A stretch of 64,000 nucleotides of DNA, taken from contig JAAYVG010000038.1 of the NCBI GenBank assembly GCA_012517285.1, forward strand, positions 1 to 64,000, written 5' to 3'. The translations under genes and the position numbers were made by a program. Under the pieces are notes generated by a model. The model did not search any database. It saw nothing but the letters and a program-made list of their open reading frames with translations, and was not told where the DNA came from. Shown here piece by piece: positions 30,329 to 40,935 of the stretch. Source of the DNA: Elusimicrobiota bacterium. GTDB taxonomy: Bacteria; Elusimicrobiota; Elusimicrobia; Elusimicrobiales; UBA9959. Within the stretch, counting starts at the first letter, position 1, and every line of letters starts with the position of its first letter.

Positions 30329-31813
30329 TCAGGACAAGCTATCTGATACAATTTTTAGAGCTTCATCTATTCTTTTAATGACAAGATCTTTACCAAAATA
30401 TTCCATCATCTTGAAAAGCGTAGGGCCCTCAGTTCTCCCGCTCACGCTTACCCTAAGAGGATGGAAAACCTGACCTGCTTTATAACCATTTTCTTTTGCA
30501 AAAGCCCTTGTTTTTTCCTCTATGACAGTATCCTTAAAATCATCTATTGAAGTATAAACAGCTTTTATACCACTCAGTATTTTTAAAACCTCAGGCTTTT
30601 TTAAAACCTTCTCCACAGCATCAGGATTGTAGTTGATCTCATCAATGAAGAAAAAATCTACCAGCTTTGGTATATCGCTCAAAAGCTTATATTTTTCTTG
30701 TTCAAGAGCAACTATCTCAACAGGACTGACCCTTGATTTTGATAGATCTATGCCTGCATCTTTGATAAATGGGATGGCATAATCAAAAAGCTGATCCTTT
30801 GATAGCTTTCTTATATACTCACCATTCATCCATTTAAGCTTGACAGGATCAAATATAGCAGGATTCTTTTGGCATCCATCAAGGCTAAACTTTTCTTCTA
30901 ACTCTCCAACCTCAAAAATCTGCTGACTGTCCTTGGTTGACCATCCCAAGAGTGCTAAATAGTTTTTCATAGTATTTGGAAGATATCCCTCCTTCCTATA
31001 CTCGCCAACACTTGTTGCCCCATGACGCTTTGAAAGCCTTGAACCATCAGGTCCGAGTATCATTGAAAGATGAGCAAACTCTGGAAGCTTCCAGCCAAAT
31101 GCCTTGTAGAGATTTATCTGCAAAGGAGTGTTGGAAATGTGATCATCACCCCTTATTATATGGGACATCTCCATAAGATGATCATCAATAACACAGGCAA
31201 AGTTATAGGTAGGATATCCGCTTGCCTTTATCATTATAAAGTCATAAAGAAGTTTGTTCTCAAAAGATAGATGACCGTGAATAAGGTCATTCCACTCAGT
31301 GACTCCATCATCTGGCATCTTAAACCTTATAACAGGTTTTCTTCCCTCAGCTCGAAATTTTTCTATCTGCTCATTGGTAAGATTCCTGCATCTTCCATCA
31401 TATCTTGGAGGTCTTTTCTCAAGAGTTGCCTTTTTCCTCATCTCTTCAAGCTCTTCAGGGGTACAGTAACAGTAATATGCATACCCCTTCTCAATCAAAA
31501 AATCGACATATTTTTTATATATTCCCCGAGCCTCTCTTTTGCTCTGGATATAAGGGCCATAATCACCCTTTTCATCATCCTCACTCATAGCACCCTCATC
31601 CCAGTTCAATCCAAGCCATTTAAGACTTTCAAATATTGAATGCATTGATTCTCTGGTACTCCTAAGTTCATCAGTATCTTCTATCCTCAAGATGAATGTC
31701 CCGTTATATTTTCTTGCGAAAAGATAATTAAAAAGGGCAGTTCTTGCTCCTCCTATATGGAGGTGCCCGGTAGGTGAAGGTGCAAATCTTACTCTTATTT
31801 TATTGTTTTCCAT
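30329..31813 (-). CDS. gltX: Glutamyl-tRNA synthetase
   Basis: VRFAPSPTGHLHIGGARTALFNYLFAR; GSRLSKRHGATSV. Confidence 0.97.
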   Translation of the reverse strand: MENNKIRVRFAPSPTGHLHIGGARTALFNYLFARKYNGTFILRIEDTDELRSTRESMHSIFESLKWLGLNWDEGAMSEDDEKGDYGPYIQSKREARGIYKKYVDFLIEKGYAYYCYCTPEELEEMRKKATLEKRPPRYDGRCRNLTNEQIEKFRAEGRKPVIRFKMPDDGVTEWNDLIHGHLSFENKLLYDFIMIKASGYPTYNFACVIDDHLMEMSHIIRGDDHISNTPLQINLYKAFGWKLPEFAHLSMILGPDGSRLSKRHGATSVGEYRKEGYLPNTMKNYLALLGWSTKDSQQIFEVGELEEKFSLDGCQKNPAIFDPVKLKWMNGEYIRKLSKDQLFDYAIPFIKDAGIDLSKSRVSPVEIVALEQEKYKLLSDIPKLVDFFFIDEINYNPDAVEKVLKKPEVLKILSGIKAVYTSIDDFKDTVIEEKTRAFAKENGYKAGQVFHPLRVSVSGRTEGPTLFKMMEYFGKDLVIKRIDEALKIVSDSLS

Positions 31814-32006
31814 AAATAATATTATATAAAAAAGATTGAGATATATATTTTAGGGTTCGCTATTTTTATTAAAAAAATAAGGTTATAACCATTCCAAGTT
31901 TGTTATAATATATTTTATTGAATTTATGTTATATACAAATGATAACGGCAGAATTTAATGGCGTAAGTGTTGTTTTTAAAATATATAATTTCTAAAATTT
32001 AATTTA

Positions 32007-32281
32007 GGGTTCACTGAAAAAGTCTATTTGCGATAGAAATTAGCCGATTTTTAGCCGAGACGAGGAGCGAGGAGCGAGCATACACGAATAGTGTCTGTAA
32101 ACGACGAGCAACGAAGTCGCAGGCAAAAATAGACAATTTATACGCAAAAGGTTTGAAAAAATTGCCCGGAATTTGTTAACAATACTTAAAAAACCTTGCA
32201 GTTTTAATCTAAGTTTCAATGTTTTAAAGAACAATTTTTCATTGTTTAAAATTCAAAGCGTTAGACTTTTTCAGTGAACCC
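32007..32281. mobile_element. MITE-like element with perfect 20-bp terminal inverted repeats
   Basis: GGGTTCACTGAAAAAGTCTA (32007-32026) / TAGACTTTTTCAGTGAACCC (32262-32281); flanking AATTTA direct repeats (32001-32006, 32282-32287). Confidence 0.85.
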
Positions 32282-32308
32282 AATTTAGAATACAGGAATG
32301 AGGTAATT

Positions 32309-34435
32309 ATGAAATACTGGGCATATATAAACGATGAAATAAAAGGCCCTCTTGAAAAAGAAGAAATAATGAAGTTAGAAGGATTCAATGCTTCAACACT
32401 TATCTGCCCTCAATCACCTCTTGAGGAGGAGACAAAGGAGTGGAAAGAGGCTTCATCCTTTCCTGAATTTGCCACAGCTGCCACTCCTGCACATAATATT
32501 GATGAAACCAGTAAATCAGAGGGAGACATAAACTCCGGAAAACTTAATGTATCTGATAAGAAAGAAGACATAATGATAGAAAGATTCAGTATGGAGAACA
32601 TATTTACCACTCCCGTTGACTCTAATAATATAAATTTAGACATACCAAACACCGATCCTCTCACACTCTCACAGATAAGAAACAGAGAGGATGAAGTCTC
32701 TCAAGATCTTTCATCAGAGGAAGAGGTAAAAAAGAGAACAAGCTCAGATCCAATGACACTCTCACAGATAAAAAACAGGGGAGAATCAATGATTGAGAAA
32801 ATGGAATCAGATAATGAAAAGAAAAATACTGTATCACAAGACTCCACTTCAAACGAATCAAATGATGTTGAACCAAAAACTGATGATGATACAAATAAAA
32901 ATCTTGAAGGAATAGAAGACTTTGATATACCTGATACAGATTCACTCATTTCTTCAGATGTATCTGCCACAACTGCCGATGAGCAACCAGTTGAGATGCC
33001 TCGCGAAGAACCAGAAGAATTTAATGTAAAACCGTTGGAAGCAAAGAATATCACTGAGGAAGATCTTAAAATCTCAACTAGAGAAAGCAATCAGGATAAC
33101 GATGTTAATATGTTGCCCGTGGATGATCTAAAATCAACAGATATAAACGAAAACACTATGGGCAGTTCCTCTGCCAATATTAACAATAATTTATCAAACA
33201 TATCAGAAACAGACATAAACAAAATAAAGGAAGAGATCCTTTCTGAGGTAAAAATACTGATAGACGAGATAAATTCAGAGACTGTAAAAAAGGAAGAGCT
33301 TGAAAATATTAAAAATGAAATTGACAATAAATTATCAGCTATATCAGTTCCGCCTCAGCCACAGAGCGACACCAACGAGGTATTAAATCATCTTGAGATA
33401 GAGGTCAATGATTTATCAGCAAAGCTTGATATGATTCAAAAAAGGCTTGATGAATCACAAAAAAGCAGCACAACTTTAAAACAAGAGGAAGAAGTCATTG
33501 AGCAAAATCTAAAACCTGCAAACATAGAAAGGCTTGATAAAGTGGATAAGAAAGAAGCTACAAAAACTGTTGTTATGCCGTTGGATGAAAAAAAAGAAAA
33601 TAAAAAATTATCAGAGTTACCAAAAAAAATTTTAAAGCCATTGATAACAATTATTCTCATCATAGTAGCTGCAGTAGGAATACTTTTTTTTCTCAAAAGT
33701 GCTGGCATATTTGATATAACAAAGCTGTTTTCTAAAAAGGATAGCAATATTCAGATTCAAACCAAACCTCAGGTGGATAAGACAGATAACTCAACAAATC
33801 TTCTTTCACCAGATATATCGACAATGACATCAGTCTCTACAACAACGGAAACAGGGAATTTTAATCTGATGAATTCTACACCAACACAGCTACCAGAGAT
33901 GAAACCAGGCGAACAGATGAAACTCGGCCAGAATAACCCTCTAACTTCTGACAATGCTATACTCAATGAGGTTAAAAATTATAGGATGGAAATAAATGAG
34001 AATTTAGAGCAGGTGATAAAGAAAATTGTAAGAGAGAAGAAGGCAAATGTTAACAGTATAAATTGGGGGATCATACCTGATAAGGATAGCACATACTTAA
34101 TAACAGCAACTGTTAAAAACAAAAAAAATATTCTTTTTAAGTTTAATTATGAACCGAACAGTAAAATCTTAAAGCCGCTGAATACTCTTTCTATTAACAC
34201 AATAAATATTCTTATGGGTAAAGCAAACCCACAGAGGCAAAACAAAAAAGTTCAACCAAAATCAACTGCAAAACAAAAATCAAATACTCATAAGACTGAA
34301 CAAAAACCTTTACAACAACCTACAAAAGAAGCTATTCAGGAATCCACTGATGAAGAACCTATTGATAAACAAAACACCGATGCTACAGGTGGTGATGAGA
34401 CATCTGAGGATGAATATTTAATAATTGGTGAATAG
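32309..34435 (+). CDS. GYF_2-like domain protein, acidic low-complexity region and TM helix
   Basis: MKYWAYINDEIKGPLEKEEIMKLEGFNASTLICPQ; same architecture as the 28302-30251 product. Confidence 0.7.
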   Translation: MKYWAYINDEIKGPLEKEEIMKLEGFNASTLICPQSPLEEETKEWKEASSFPEFATAATPAHNIDETSKSEGDINSGKLNVSDKKEDIMIERFSMENIFTTPVDSNNINLDIPNTDPLTLSQIRNREDEVSQDLSSEEEVKKRTSSDPMTLSQIKNRGESMIEKMESDNEKKNTVSQDSTSNESNDVEPKTDDDTNKNLEGIEDFDIPDTDSLISSDVSATTADEQPVEMPREEPEEFNVKPLEAKNITEEDLKISTRESNQDNDVNMLPVDDLKSTDINENTMGSSSANINNNLSNISETDINKIKEEILSEVKILIDEINSETVKKEELENIKNEIDNKLSAISVPPQPQSDTNEVLNHLEIEVNDLSAKLDMIQKRLDESQKSSTTLKQEEEVIEQNLKPANIERLDKVDKKEATKTVVMPLDEKKENKKLSELPKKILKPLITIILIIVAAVGILFFLKSAGIFDITKLFSKKDSNIQIQTKPQVDKTDNSTNLLSPDISTMTSVSTTTETGNFNLMNSTPTQLPEMKPGEQMKLGQNNPLTSDNAILNEVKNYRMEINENLEQVIKKIVREKKANVNSINWGIIPDKDSTYLITATVKNKKNILFKFNYEPNSKILKPLNTLSINTINILMGKANPQRQNKKVQPKSTAKQKSNTHKTEQKPLQQPTKEAIQESTDEEPIDKQNTDATGGDETSEDEYLIIGE

Positions 34436-34544
34436 CAATATCGTTTTCCCTTTGGTCCCAGTATATATTAGGGCTTAAAAATATTTATTTATAAACCAAA
34501 GCCCCTTTAAAATATATCATTTAATTGATAAAATTTATATAGTT

Positions 34545-35363
34545 ATGGTTCTTAAGCTTTTGGGAAAAAGGTTTACACTGATCCTTTTATTGAATGCTAT
34601 AATAGCTACAGCTATGCCATTTTTACTTTGTTCAGAGGCTATTGACCCTGATGTAGAAAGATATTTTGAGGGAAAATACGGTTATTTAAACGTCAACAAC
34701 GGTTACAGGGAAAGCCCCGTATCAATAGTTTCCACTGATGAGCAATACAAACCTGATACAACTGATAGAGCTATGGAGTATTCAGTTCTATCTCAGGCTG
34801 ATTTTACTGATATTCCTCTTCACTACAAAATAAAGAACATAGCTACATCGGGGGCTATATCATATTACATATCAAAAAGTGACAAAGAAAATATTAATTT
34901 TAAGAGCTATACGCTCATAGATATAAATATATCAAAAAAAAATTATTCAAAAGTAATGACCATGTTGAGTAAAGATTATGGATTTATAATGGCAGGGGAA
35001 GAGAATTATATAGATAAAAAAGACAGCCTCTTAACCATATTTGGCTGGATAGAGGAAAAATATTTTAACAAACTTTCATATGTAAAAGATATTGAATCCT
35101 ATTCTTTATCCAAAAGAGATATAAAAGCTCCTGTGATGGGCATATCAATGACTGTTAAAATACCCAACGACAGAAAGATAGATGTTTTTGTATTAAAGTT
35201 TATAGAAAAACTCGAGGAATATGGCTTTCAGAAAAATAACATTGAGATGCTATCAGATGGTAAAAAATACAGGTTTGCTGTTATAAAGATAAATGGGCTC
35301 ATACCCATAGACAAAACACGCGAGCTCATATCAAACCCTTTCGTTATAAAAATAAATTCTTGA
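34545..35363 (+). CDS. Hypothetical protein with N-terminal signal/TM segment
   Basis: 272-aa ORF, LLGKRFTLILLLNAIIATAMPFLLC. Confidence 0.65.
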   Translation: MVLKLLGKRFTLILLLNAIIATAMPFLLCSEAIDPDVERYFEGKYGYLNVNNGYRESPVSIVSTDEQYKPDTTDRAMEYSVLSQADFTDIPLHYKIKNIATSGAISYYISKSDKENINFKSYTLIDINISKKNYSKVMTMLSKDYGFIMAGEENYIDKKDSLLTIFGWIEEKYFNKLSYVKDIESYSLSKRDIKAPVMGISMTVKIPNDRKIDVFVLKFIEKLEEYGFQKNNIEMLSDGKKYRFAVIKINGLIPIDKTRELISNPFVIKINS

Positions 35364-35394
35364 AAAAATTCAACTGATATTTTTCAAGATAATC

Positions 35395-36315
35395 TTAATT
35401 TTTAGATACCATATCCATTGCAATTTTTATCGCTTCATACATGGAAGTTTCATCAGCCGTATTTTTATAGGCAATATCAAAAGCTGTCCCGTGAGCGGGT
35501 GATGTCCTTATAAAATCAAGCCCCCATGTTATATGAACTATATCATTTTTATTGTTAAGAAATTTTAAAAGAGGAATGAGCTGATCATGATACATAAAAA
35601 AACCACCACCAGCTTTTTTATTATTATATTTTTTTAAAAGATCATCTGGATTATAAGGCCCAATTACATCAACCCCAGCTTTATTAGTTGCTCTTATTGC
35701 AGGGATTATTTCTTTTACTTCCTCTTTTCCTATGACGCCATCATCACCACAGTGAGGATTTAATCCTGCTACCATAAGCTGAGAATTACAAGCAAAAGCA
35801 TCAGTCATAGACTTGAATAGCTTCAGTTTTGATATTATGTTGTTTTTTTTGACAAACCTGCTAACATCCCTTAATGCAACATGCTCTGTTAAAAGAGCAG
35901 TATTAATCTCACCCTTTTTAAAACACATCAACAATTCTTTTTTAAATCTATCCCTCAGATAGTCAGTATGACCAACATATTTTATTCCAGCAAGAGCCCA
36001 TGCTTTTTTTGATATTGGAGCAGTAACAATTGCGTCAATCTTTTTTTTCTCAGCTAATTTTACTGCTGTTTCAAATACCTTAAAAGAAAGTCTTCCTGAA
36101 AAGACATTTTCCTTGCCCCTTACAAGTTTAAAATTACTGACAGAAGTTTCAATCAATGAACAGAGGTTTGAGTCCCAGCCATTCTCAATAAAAACCGCTT
36201 TACTACCAACAAGAACTATTTTTCTGCGGTCTTTCTCACTAAATCTTCTTAAAGCCCTTACTGTGATCTCAGGACCTATTCCTGAGGCATCACCCTGAGT
36301 TATAAGAATACTCAT
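35395..36315 (-). CDS. pdxA: 4-hydroxythreonine-4-phosphate dehydrogenase
   Basis: ITQGDASGIGPEI; VTAPISKKAWALAGIKYVGHTDYL; MVAGLNPHCGDDGVIGKEE. Confidence 0.95.
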   Translation of the reverse strand: MSILITQGDASGIGPEITVRALRRFSEKDRRKIVLVGSKAVFIENGWDSNLCSLIETSVSNFKLVRGKENVFSGRLSFKVFETAVKLAEKKKIDAIVTAPISKKAWALAGIKYVGHTDYLRDRFKKELLMCFKKGEINTALLTEHVALRDVSRFVKKNNIISKLKLFKSMTDAFACNSQLMVAGLNPHCGDDGVIGKEEVKEIIPAIRATNKAGVDVIGPYNPDDLLKKYNNKKAGGGFFMYHDQLIPLLKFLNNKNDIVHITWGLDFIRTSPAHGTAFDIAYKNTADETSMYEAIKIAMDMVSKN

Positions 36316-37400
36316 TGTTTAAACTTTTGATCAAACACAACTATCTTGGCTGTTTTTTTAAGATCATCAATATATTTGTCAAGCTCCTTTGCAAAGGATT
36401 GTTGCATCATAATATTGGCAAGATCATCCTTAACCATCTCAAACTTTATCTTTTGAGCTATTCTTTTCTCTGTAACCTGAATTATATGATAACCAAAATC
36501 AGTCTGTATAACATCAGATATCTCACCCGGTGCAATGGAGAAAGCAACCTTATCAAGGCTCTCCGGCAACATTCCCTTAACAACATATCCGATATCACCA
36601 CCATGCTTCGAGCTTTCGATGTCATCAGATTCCTTAGCAGCTATATCCTCAAAATCTGCTCCAGAGAGAAGCTGTTTCCTAATACCGTTAGCCTTTTCAA
36701 GAGCCTGATTTTTTGAAACGAGATCATCACCTTTTGATTTTATAAGTATATGCCTTATCCTTATCCTTTCAGCAAACATATCTTTTAATTTATTTGCTAT
36801 ATTTGTATAATCATCCATCTCTTCACTGCTCAATTTAAGAGACGATGTAGAATTGTTTATGATGGCAATTATATTATCATAAAACTTTTTTACATCATCA
36901 TCAGATGGGGACTTAACCTTTGGCCTTATAACCTGATCTATCAACTTCCTTGCCATAAGATCCTTCTTCACTCTTTCCCTGAAATCATCATAGCTTATAT
37001 TCTGCTTTTTTAGCTCATCAAGGAATAAAGCCTCAGCATCCTTCTGAGATATTTTATTTCCTTCTTTATCAACAGAGAATCTATTCTTCACCTCTGATAT
37101 ACCATTGTCTATTTCACGCTCACTTACTTTTATCCCGAGCTTTGTTGCTTCCTGTTTTATAAGAAGCTCGCTTACAGCCTTATCAAAAGCCATTTTATTT
37201 ATCTTATCCTCGCTTCCTTGCTGTTTCAATATATCTGGAGCTAACTCAAGATATTGAGAAAGTATTGCCTGTTTTGAGCTATTTATATCAGAATTAAAAA
37301 TAGCCTCTCCATTAACCTTTGCTACCACATCCTCCTTAACCTCGGAATAAAGAGGCATAGATAGGAAAAAAATGAAAAATATCTTATTTATATTCTTCAT
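36312..37400 (-). CDS. SurA/PpiC-type peptidylprolyl isomerase
   Basis: N-terminal signal; RIRHILIKS...GGDIGYVVKGMLPESLDKVAFSIAPGEISDVIQTDFGYHIIQVTEKR. Confidence 0.92.
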   Translation of the reverse strand: MKNINKIFFIFFLSMPLYSEVKEDVVAKVNGEAIFNSDINSSKQAILSQYLELAPDILKQQGSEDKINKMAFDKAVSELLIKQEATKLGIKVSEREIDNGISEVKNRFSVDKEGNKISQKDAEALFLDELKKQNISYDDFRERVKKDLMARKLIDQVIRPKVKSPSDDDVKKFYDNIIAIINNSTSSLKLSSEEMDDYTNIANKLKDMFAERIRIRHILIKSKGDDLVSKNQALEKANGIRKQLLSGADFEDIAAKESDDIESSKHGGDIGYVVKGMLPESLDKVAFSIAPGEISDVIQTDFGYHIIQVTEKRIAQKIKFEMVKDDLANIMMQQSFAKELDKYIDDLKKTAKIVVFDQKFKQ

Positions 37401-38202
37401 CTACTACCTCCACCTTGTACTTGGACTGAAGCTTATCCATATATGAATCAAATTTTTTCTTTTCAAGAACATTCTTTATCCTTTCCTTAAACTGCACATT
37501 ATTAGGATCATAGCTATTCTGAGCAAGCTTTTTAACTATATGATAGCCAAGCTTTGTTTTTATGATTCCGCCCAACTCACCAACCCTCATCTTAAAGGCC
37601 ATATCCTCAAGCTCAGGCATAAGCTCACCCTTTATAACAGGTGGAAGCTTATTAACAACAACGTTAGGATTATCCTTATACTTCTTTGCTATACTATCCA
37701 TACTCTCACCTTTTTTCATAGCTGCCATAATGCTCTGAGCAGTTTCATAATCAGTTGTTATGATCTGATCAAGCGAAACCATATAAGGATTTTGTTTTAT
37801 ATACTCTGTTACCTCATTATCAGCTATTTTAAGTTCATTCTCTCTAAGCTTTTCAAGCCACATCTTTGTAAGCACCATATCCTTATATTCCTCAAGCCTC
37901 TTGTTAAGCTCCTTTTCTATTTTATCAATGTTTTCCTTGTATTCCTTAGAATTTTTAACATCACTGTTTTCCGATGCCATCTTAACAAGCCTTTCATTTA
38001 CAAGTATATCAAGAAACTGCTTCTTACCAATCTTTGTTTTAAGGTAATCGAAATCTCCTATTTCCATAGCCTTTTCATTCAAATAATCCTCAGTTATAGA
38101 TGTATTGCCAACCTTTGCAATAACCTTTGACTTGTTTTCCTTTTTCTGGCATGAAAAAAGCAATGCCAAAATTGATACCGACAGTATTATGTTTTTCTTC
38201 AT
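37384..38202 (-). CDS. Parvulin-type peptidylprolyl isomerase lipoprotein
   Basis: Lipobox-like ILALLFSCQKKE; GELGGIIKTKLGYHIVKKL. Confidence 0.85.
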   Translation of the reverse strand: MKKNIILSVSILALLFSCQKKENKSKVIAKVGNTSITEDYLNEKAMEIGDFDYLKTKIGKKQFLDILVNERLVKMASENSDVKNSKEYKENIDKIEKELNKRLEEYKDMVLTKMWLEKLRENELKIADNEVTEYIKQNPYMVSLDQIITTDYETAQSIMAAMKKGESMDSIAKKYKDNPNVVVNKLPPVIKGELMPELEDMAFKMRVGELGGIIKTKLGYHIVKKLAQNSYDPNNVQFKERIKNVLEKKKFDSYMDKLQSKYKVEVVDEEYK

Positions 38203-38359
38203 ATTTAACTCCTGTAATTAAACAATTAAGCAGTTTAATTATCATAATAAAAGTTTAGCATTTTTTTATAATCTATTACAAAAAACTTGTTGATACATAA
38301 GATATTTTAAATCCATATATTAAAATTTTATACTGTTTTAGATATGTTATAATATAATT

Positions 38360-38830
38360 ATGACAGAAGAAAAGCATATCACGATAGGTGATATTCTTGA
38401 TTGTAAGAATATAATAATAGAAAGAAAAGGTTTTAAAGATTTAAAATCGCTAATAGATTTCGCTGTTTCTAAAATTTCCCCATTTCTCCCTGAACGCTTT
38501 ACACCTGAGAACATCAAGGAGAGGCTTGAGGTAACAAATCTTGACTATTCTGTTTTTGAAAACGGCCTCTTTATCCCGCATCTAAAACTTGAAGACCTTG
38601 ATGACTTTAAGTCTATTCTTATTATTACGCCGAATCCTGTGAAGGATAACAGGATAAAACACAGCATATTTATTACTTTTATGTTTTTTTCTCCGCTTTC
38701 ATCCGATTTTTTTGATAAACATCTTAAAATACTCAGTTCAATCACGCAGTCATTTAGAGATAATATTCCAAAATTGATATCGATGAACTCACCATCTGAG
38801 ATTTGTTCCTATATAAAATCCATCAGATAA
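38360..38830 (+). CDS. PTS EIIA-like domain protein
   Basis: NGLFIPHLKLEDLDDFKSILIITPNPVK resembles the EIIA(Ntr/Fru) active-site region. Confidence 0.6.
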   Translation: MTEEKHITIGDILDCKNIIIERKGFKDLKSLIDFAVSKISPFLPERFTPENIKERLEVTNLDYSVFENGLFIPHLKLEDLDDFKSILIITPNPVKDNRIKHSIFITFMFFSPLSSDFFDKHLKILSSITQSFRDNIPKLISMNSPSEICSYIKSIR

Positions 38831-38835
38831 TTTAT

Positions 38836-40839
38836 ATGAACAAAAAGATAAAGAATATTTTAGTGTTAAACACAGCAGTATTGAGTTTTATTTCTTTCTG
38901 GAGAGCAGGCTCAATAGTCCTATGCGACTTTGCTTCAAGCGCCTACTATGCTGGTGGTATTGCTGCAAAGGCATACGGGCCGGCATTCCCATATTTTATA
39001 CTCGCAGTAATGATTCTGTCAGGTTTTCTTTTGATGACTTACATAGAATCCTCCTCTATTTTTACAAGAGGTGGGGTTTATATGACGGTAAAGACATCAA
39101 TGGGAAAGTCTATGGCAAAGTTTTCTGTCTCTGCCCTTGTCTTTGATTATCTCTTAACCGCTCCCATAAGTGCAGTGAGTGCCGGACTTTATTTAGCATA
39201 TCTTCTGGAAATAATCTTTCCATATCTGAAAATAGGCTGGAACATAAATCCAAGGGGTGTTGCTGTTATCTTTTCACTCATTATGATAGCATACTTCTGG
39301 AGAGAAAATATAAAGGGGGTTAAGGAATCATCAGAAAACAATTTAAGAATTATCATATTCACAGGAGTTGTTGCACTTCTTCTGCTTGTCCTTTCAGTAT
39401 ATACGGTTACAAAGATAGGATTCAAATGGCCAGAATTTAGGCTTGAGTTCAACAAAGAGTCATTAGGATGGACATCATATTTTAGTTTTTTAAAACCTGT
39501 TGGATTGATAGGCATCATAATGGCTATGGGACATTCAATACTTGCCTTGAGCGGACTTGAAACGCTTGCTCAGGTTTATCGGGAAATAGAGGATCCAAAA
39601 ATAAAAAATTTAAAAAAGGCTGTTGTGTTCATATTTATATCAGCCCTAATTTTTACAGGCTTTCTTACATTTCTTTCAGCAGTAATAATACCATACGATA
39701 AAATAATAAGCAGCTACTCAGAAAATCTATTGAGTGGCCTTGCTATGGAGTTATCTATACCATATGCAGCAAGGGTTGTTATGAAGACACTCGTAGTCAT
39801 ATCTGCACTGCTAATACTTGTAGGTGCTGTGAACACTGCCATAGTTGGAGCAAATGGAATACTCAACAGGGTTGCTGAGGATGGCATTCTTCCAGACAGC
39901 ATAAGGAAGTTACATCCCAAATATGGAACAACATATAAAATCATAACCCTTATTGCTGTACTACAGGCAATTATAGTTATACTATCAGGAGGAGATGTTT
40001 TTCTGTTAGGTGAGGCCTATGCCTTCGGTGTTTTGATGAGTCTTACATTCAATCTTTTATCCTTAATATTTTTAAGATTTAAAAAATCTATGGAACCACG
40101 CGAGTGGATATTTCCACTTAATATAAAGAGTGGAAGATATGAGATCCCGGTTGGACTTATAATTCTTTTTTTGATAATCTTTTCACTTTTTCTGATGAAT
40201 CTTTTAACAAAAAAAATTGCAACCATATCAGGGATTACCTTCTCAGTTGTGCTTTATATAATCTTTACCTACTCTGAAAAAAAGCAATCCCATGAAATAG
40301 ACCTGCATGATATAGAAGGAGAAGTTGATGATGAGAAGGTCAACATAGCCACAGAAAATGATATATTAAACATCTTTAAAGACTTCAAAAAAACTGAGAG
40401 AATCCTTGTTCCTGTTAGAAATCCAAACAACCTAACACATTTAAAAAGTGTTCTTGAAACAGCCAACGATGATAACACTGACATTATTGTGTTATATATA
40501 AAGGTTGAGAAGGGCTATGAATACTCTTCAGATTATGAAAATCTTACAAACGATGAAAAGGATCTTTTTAGAAAGGTTATACTGTTAGCTGAAAAATATG
40601 GGAAAACAATTCATCCTCTTATAATTTTTTCAAACGATCCTATATATATTATTGTCTATACCGCTTTTTACGGAAGAGTGAACAAAATTGTTATGGGGGT
40701 TTCAGGTAGGATGGGTGCTGAAGCTCAGCTTGAAGAATTAGCCATAACGTGGGGTATGATAAAACCAAAAGATTTTAATGGTAAAATAGAAATAGATATA
40801 ATATGGGAGTCAAGGACACTGTCTTATACGCTTACTTGA
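38836..40839 (+). CDS. APC-family amino acid permease with C-terminal Usp-like domain
   Basis: ~12 TM segments; GHSILALSGLETLAQVYREIEDP; C-terminal ERILVPVRNPNNL...DIIVLYIKVE. Confidence 0.8.
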   Translation: MNKKIKNILVLNTAVLSFISFWRAGSIVLCDFASSAYYAGGIAAKAYGPAFPYFILAVMILSGFLLMTYIESSSIFTRGGVYMTVKTSMGKSMAKFSVSALVFDYLLTAPISAVSAGLYLAYLLEIIFPYLKIGWNINPRGVAVIFSLIMIAYFWRENIKGVKESSENNLRIIIFTGVVALLLLVLSVYTVTKIGFKWPEFRLEFNKESLGWTSYFSFLKPVGLIGIIMAMGHSILALSGLETLAQVYREIEDPKIKNLKKAVVFIFISALIFTGFLTFLSAVIIPYDKIISSYSENLLSGLAMELSIPYAARVVMKTLVVISALLILVGAVNTAIVGANGILNRVAEDGILPDSIRKLHPKYGTTYKIITLIAVLQAIIVILSGGDVFLLGEAYAFGVLMSLTFNLLSLIFLRFKKSMEPREWIFPLNIKSGRYEIPVGLIILFLIIFSLFLMNLLTKKIATISGITFSVVLYIIFTYSEKKQSHEIDLHDIEGEVDDEKVNIATENDILNIFKDFKKTERILVPVRNPNNLTHLKSVLETANDDNTDIIVLYIKVEKGYEYSSDYENLTNDEKDLFRKVILLAEKYGKTIHPLIIFSNDPIYIIVYTAFYGRVNKIVMGVSGRMGAEAQLEELAITWGMIKPKDFNGKIEIDIIWESRTLSYTLT

Positions 40840-40935
40840 AAACCATTATATTAGAGATAGATAACGGAAATTAATAATAAGACAGTCAAAACAGATTTAT
40901 TTTAAATCCTGACTTTCATATGCTCGGAGGTTTAT

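Noticed and set aside
32040-32234. 64-aa ORF within the MITE-like element
   Set aside because: Too short for a transposase and no family features; element is more likely non-autonomous.
32410-33966. Series of minus-strand ORFs opposite the GYF protein
   Set aside because: Antisense to an acidic Ser-rich low-complexity region, which yields spurious open frames.
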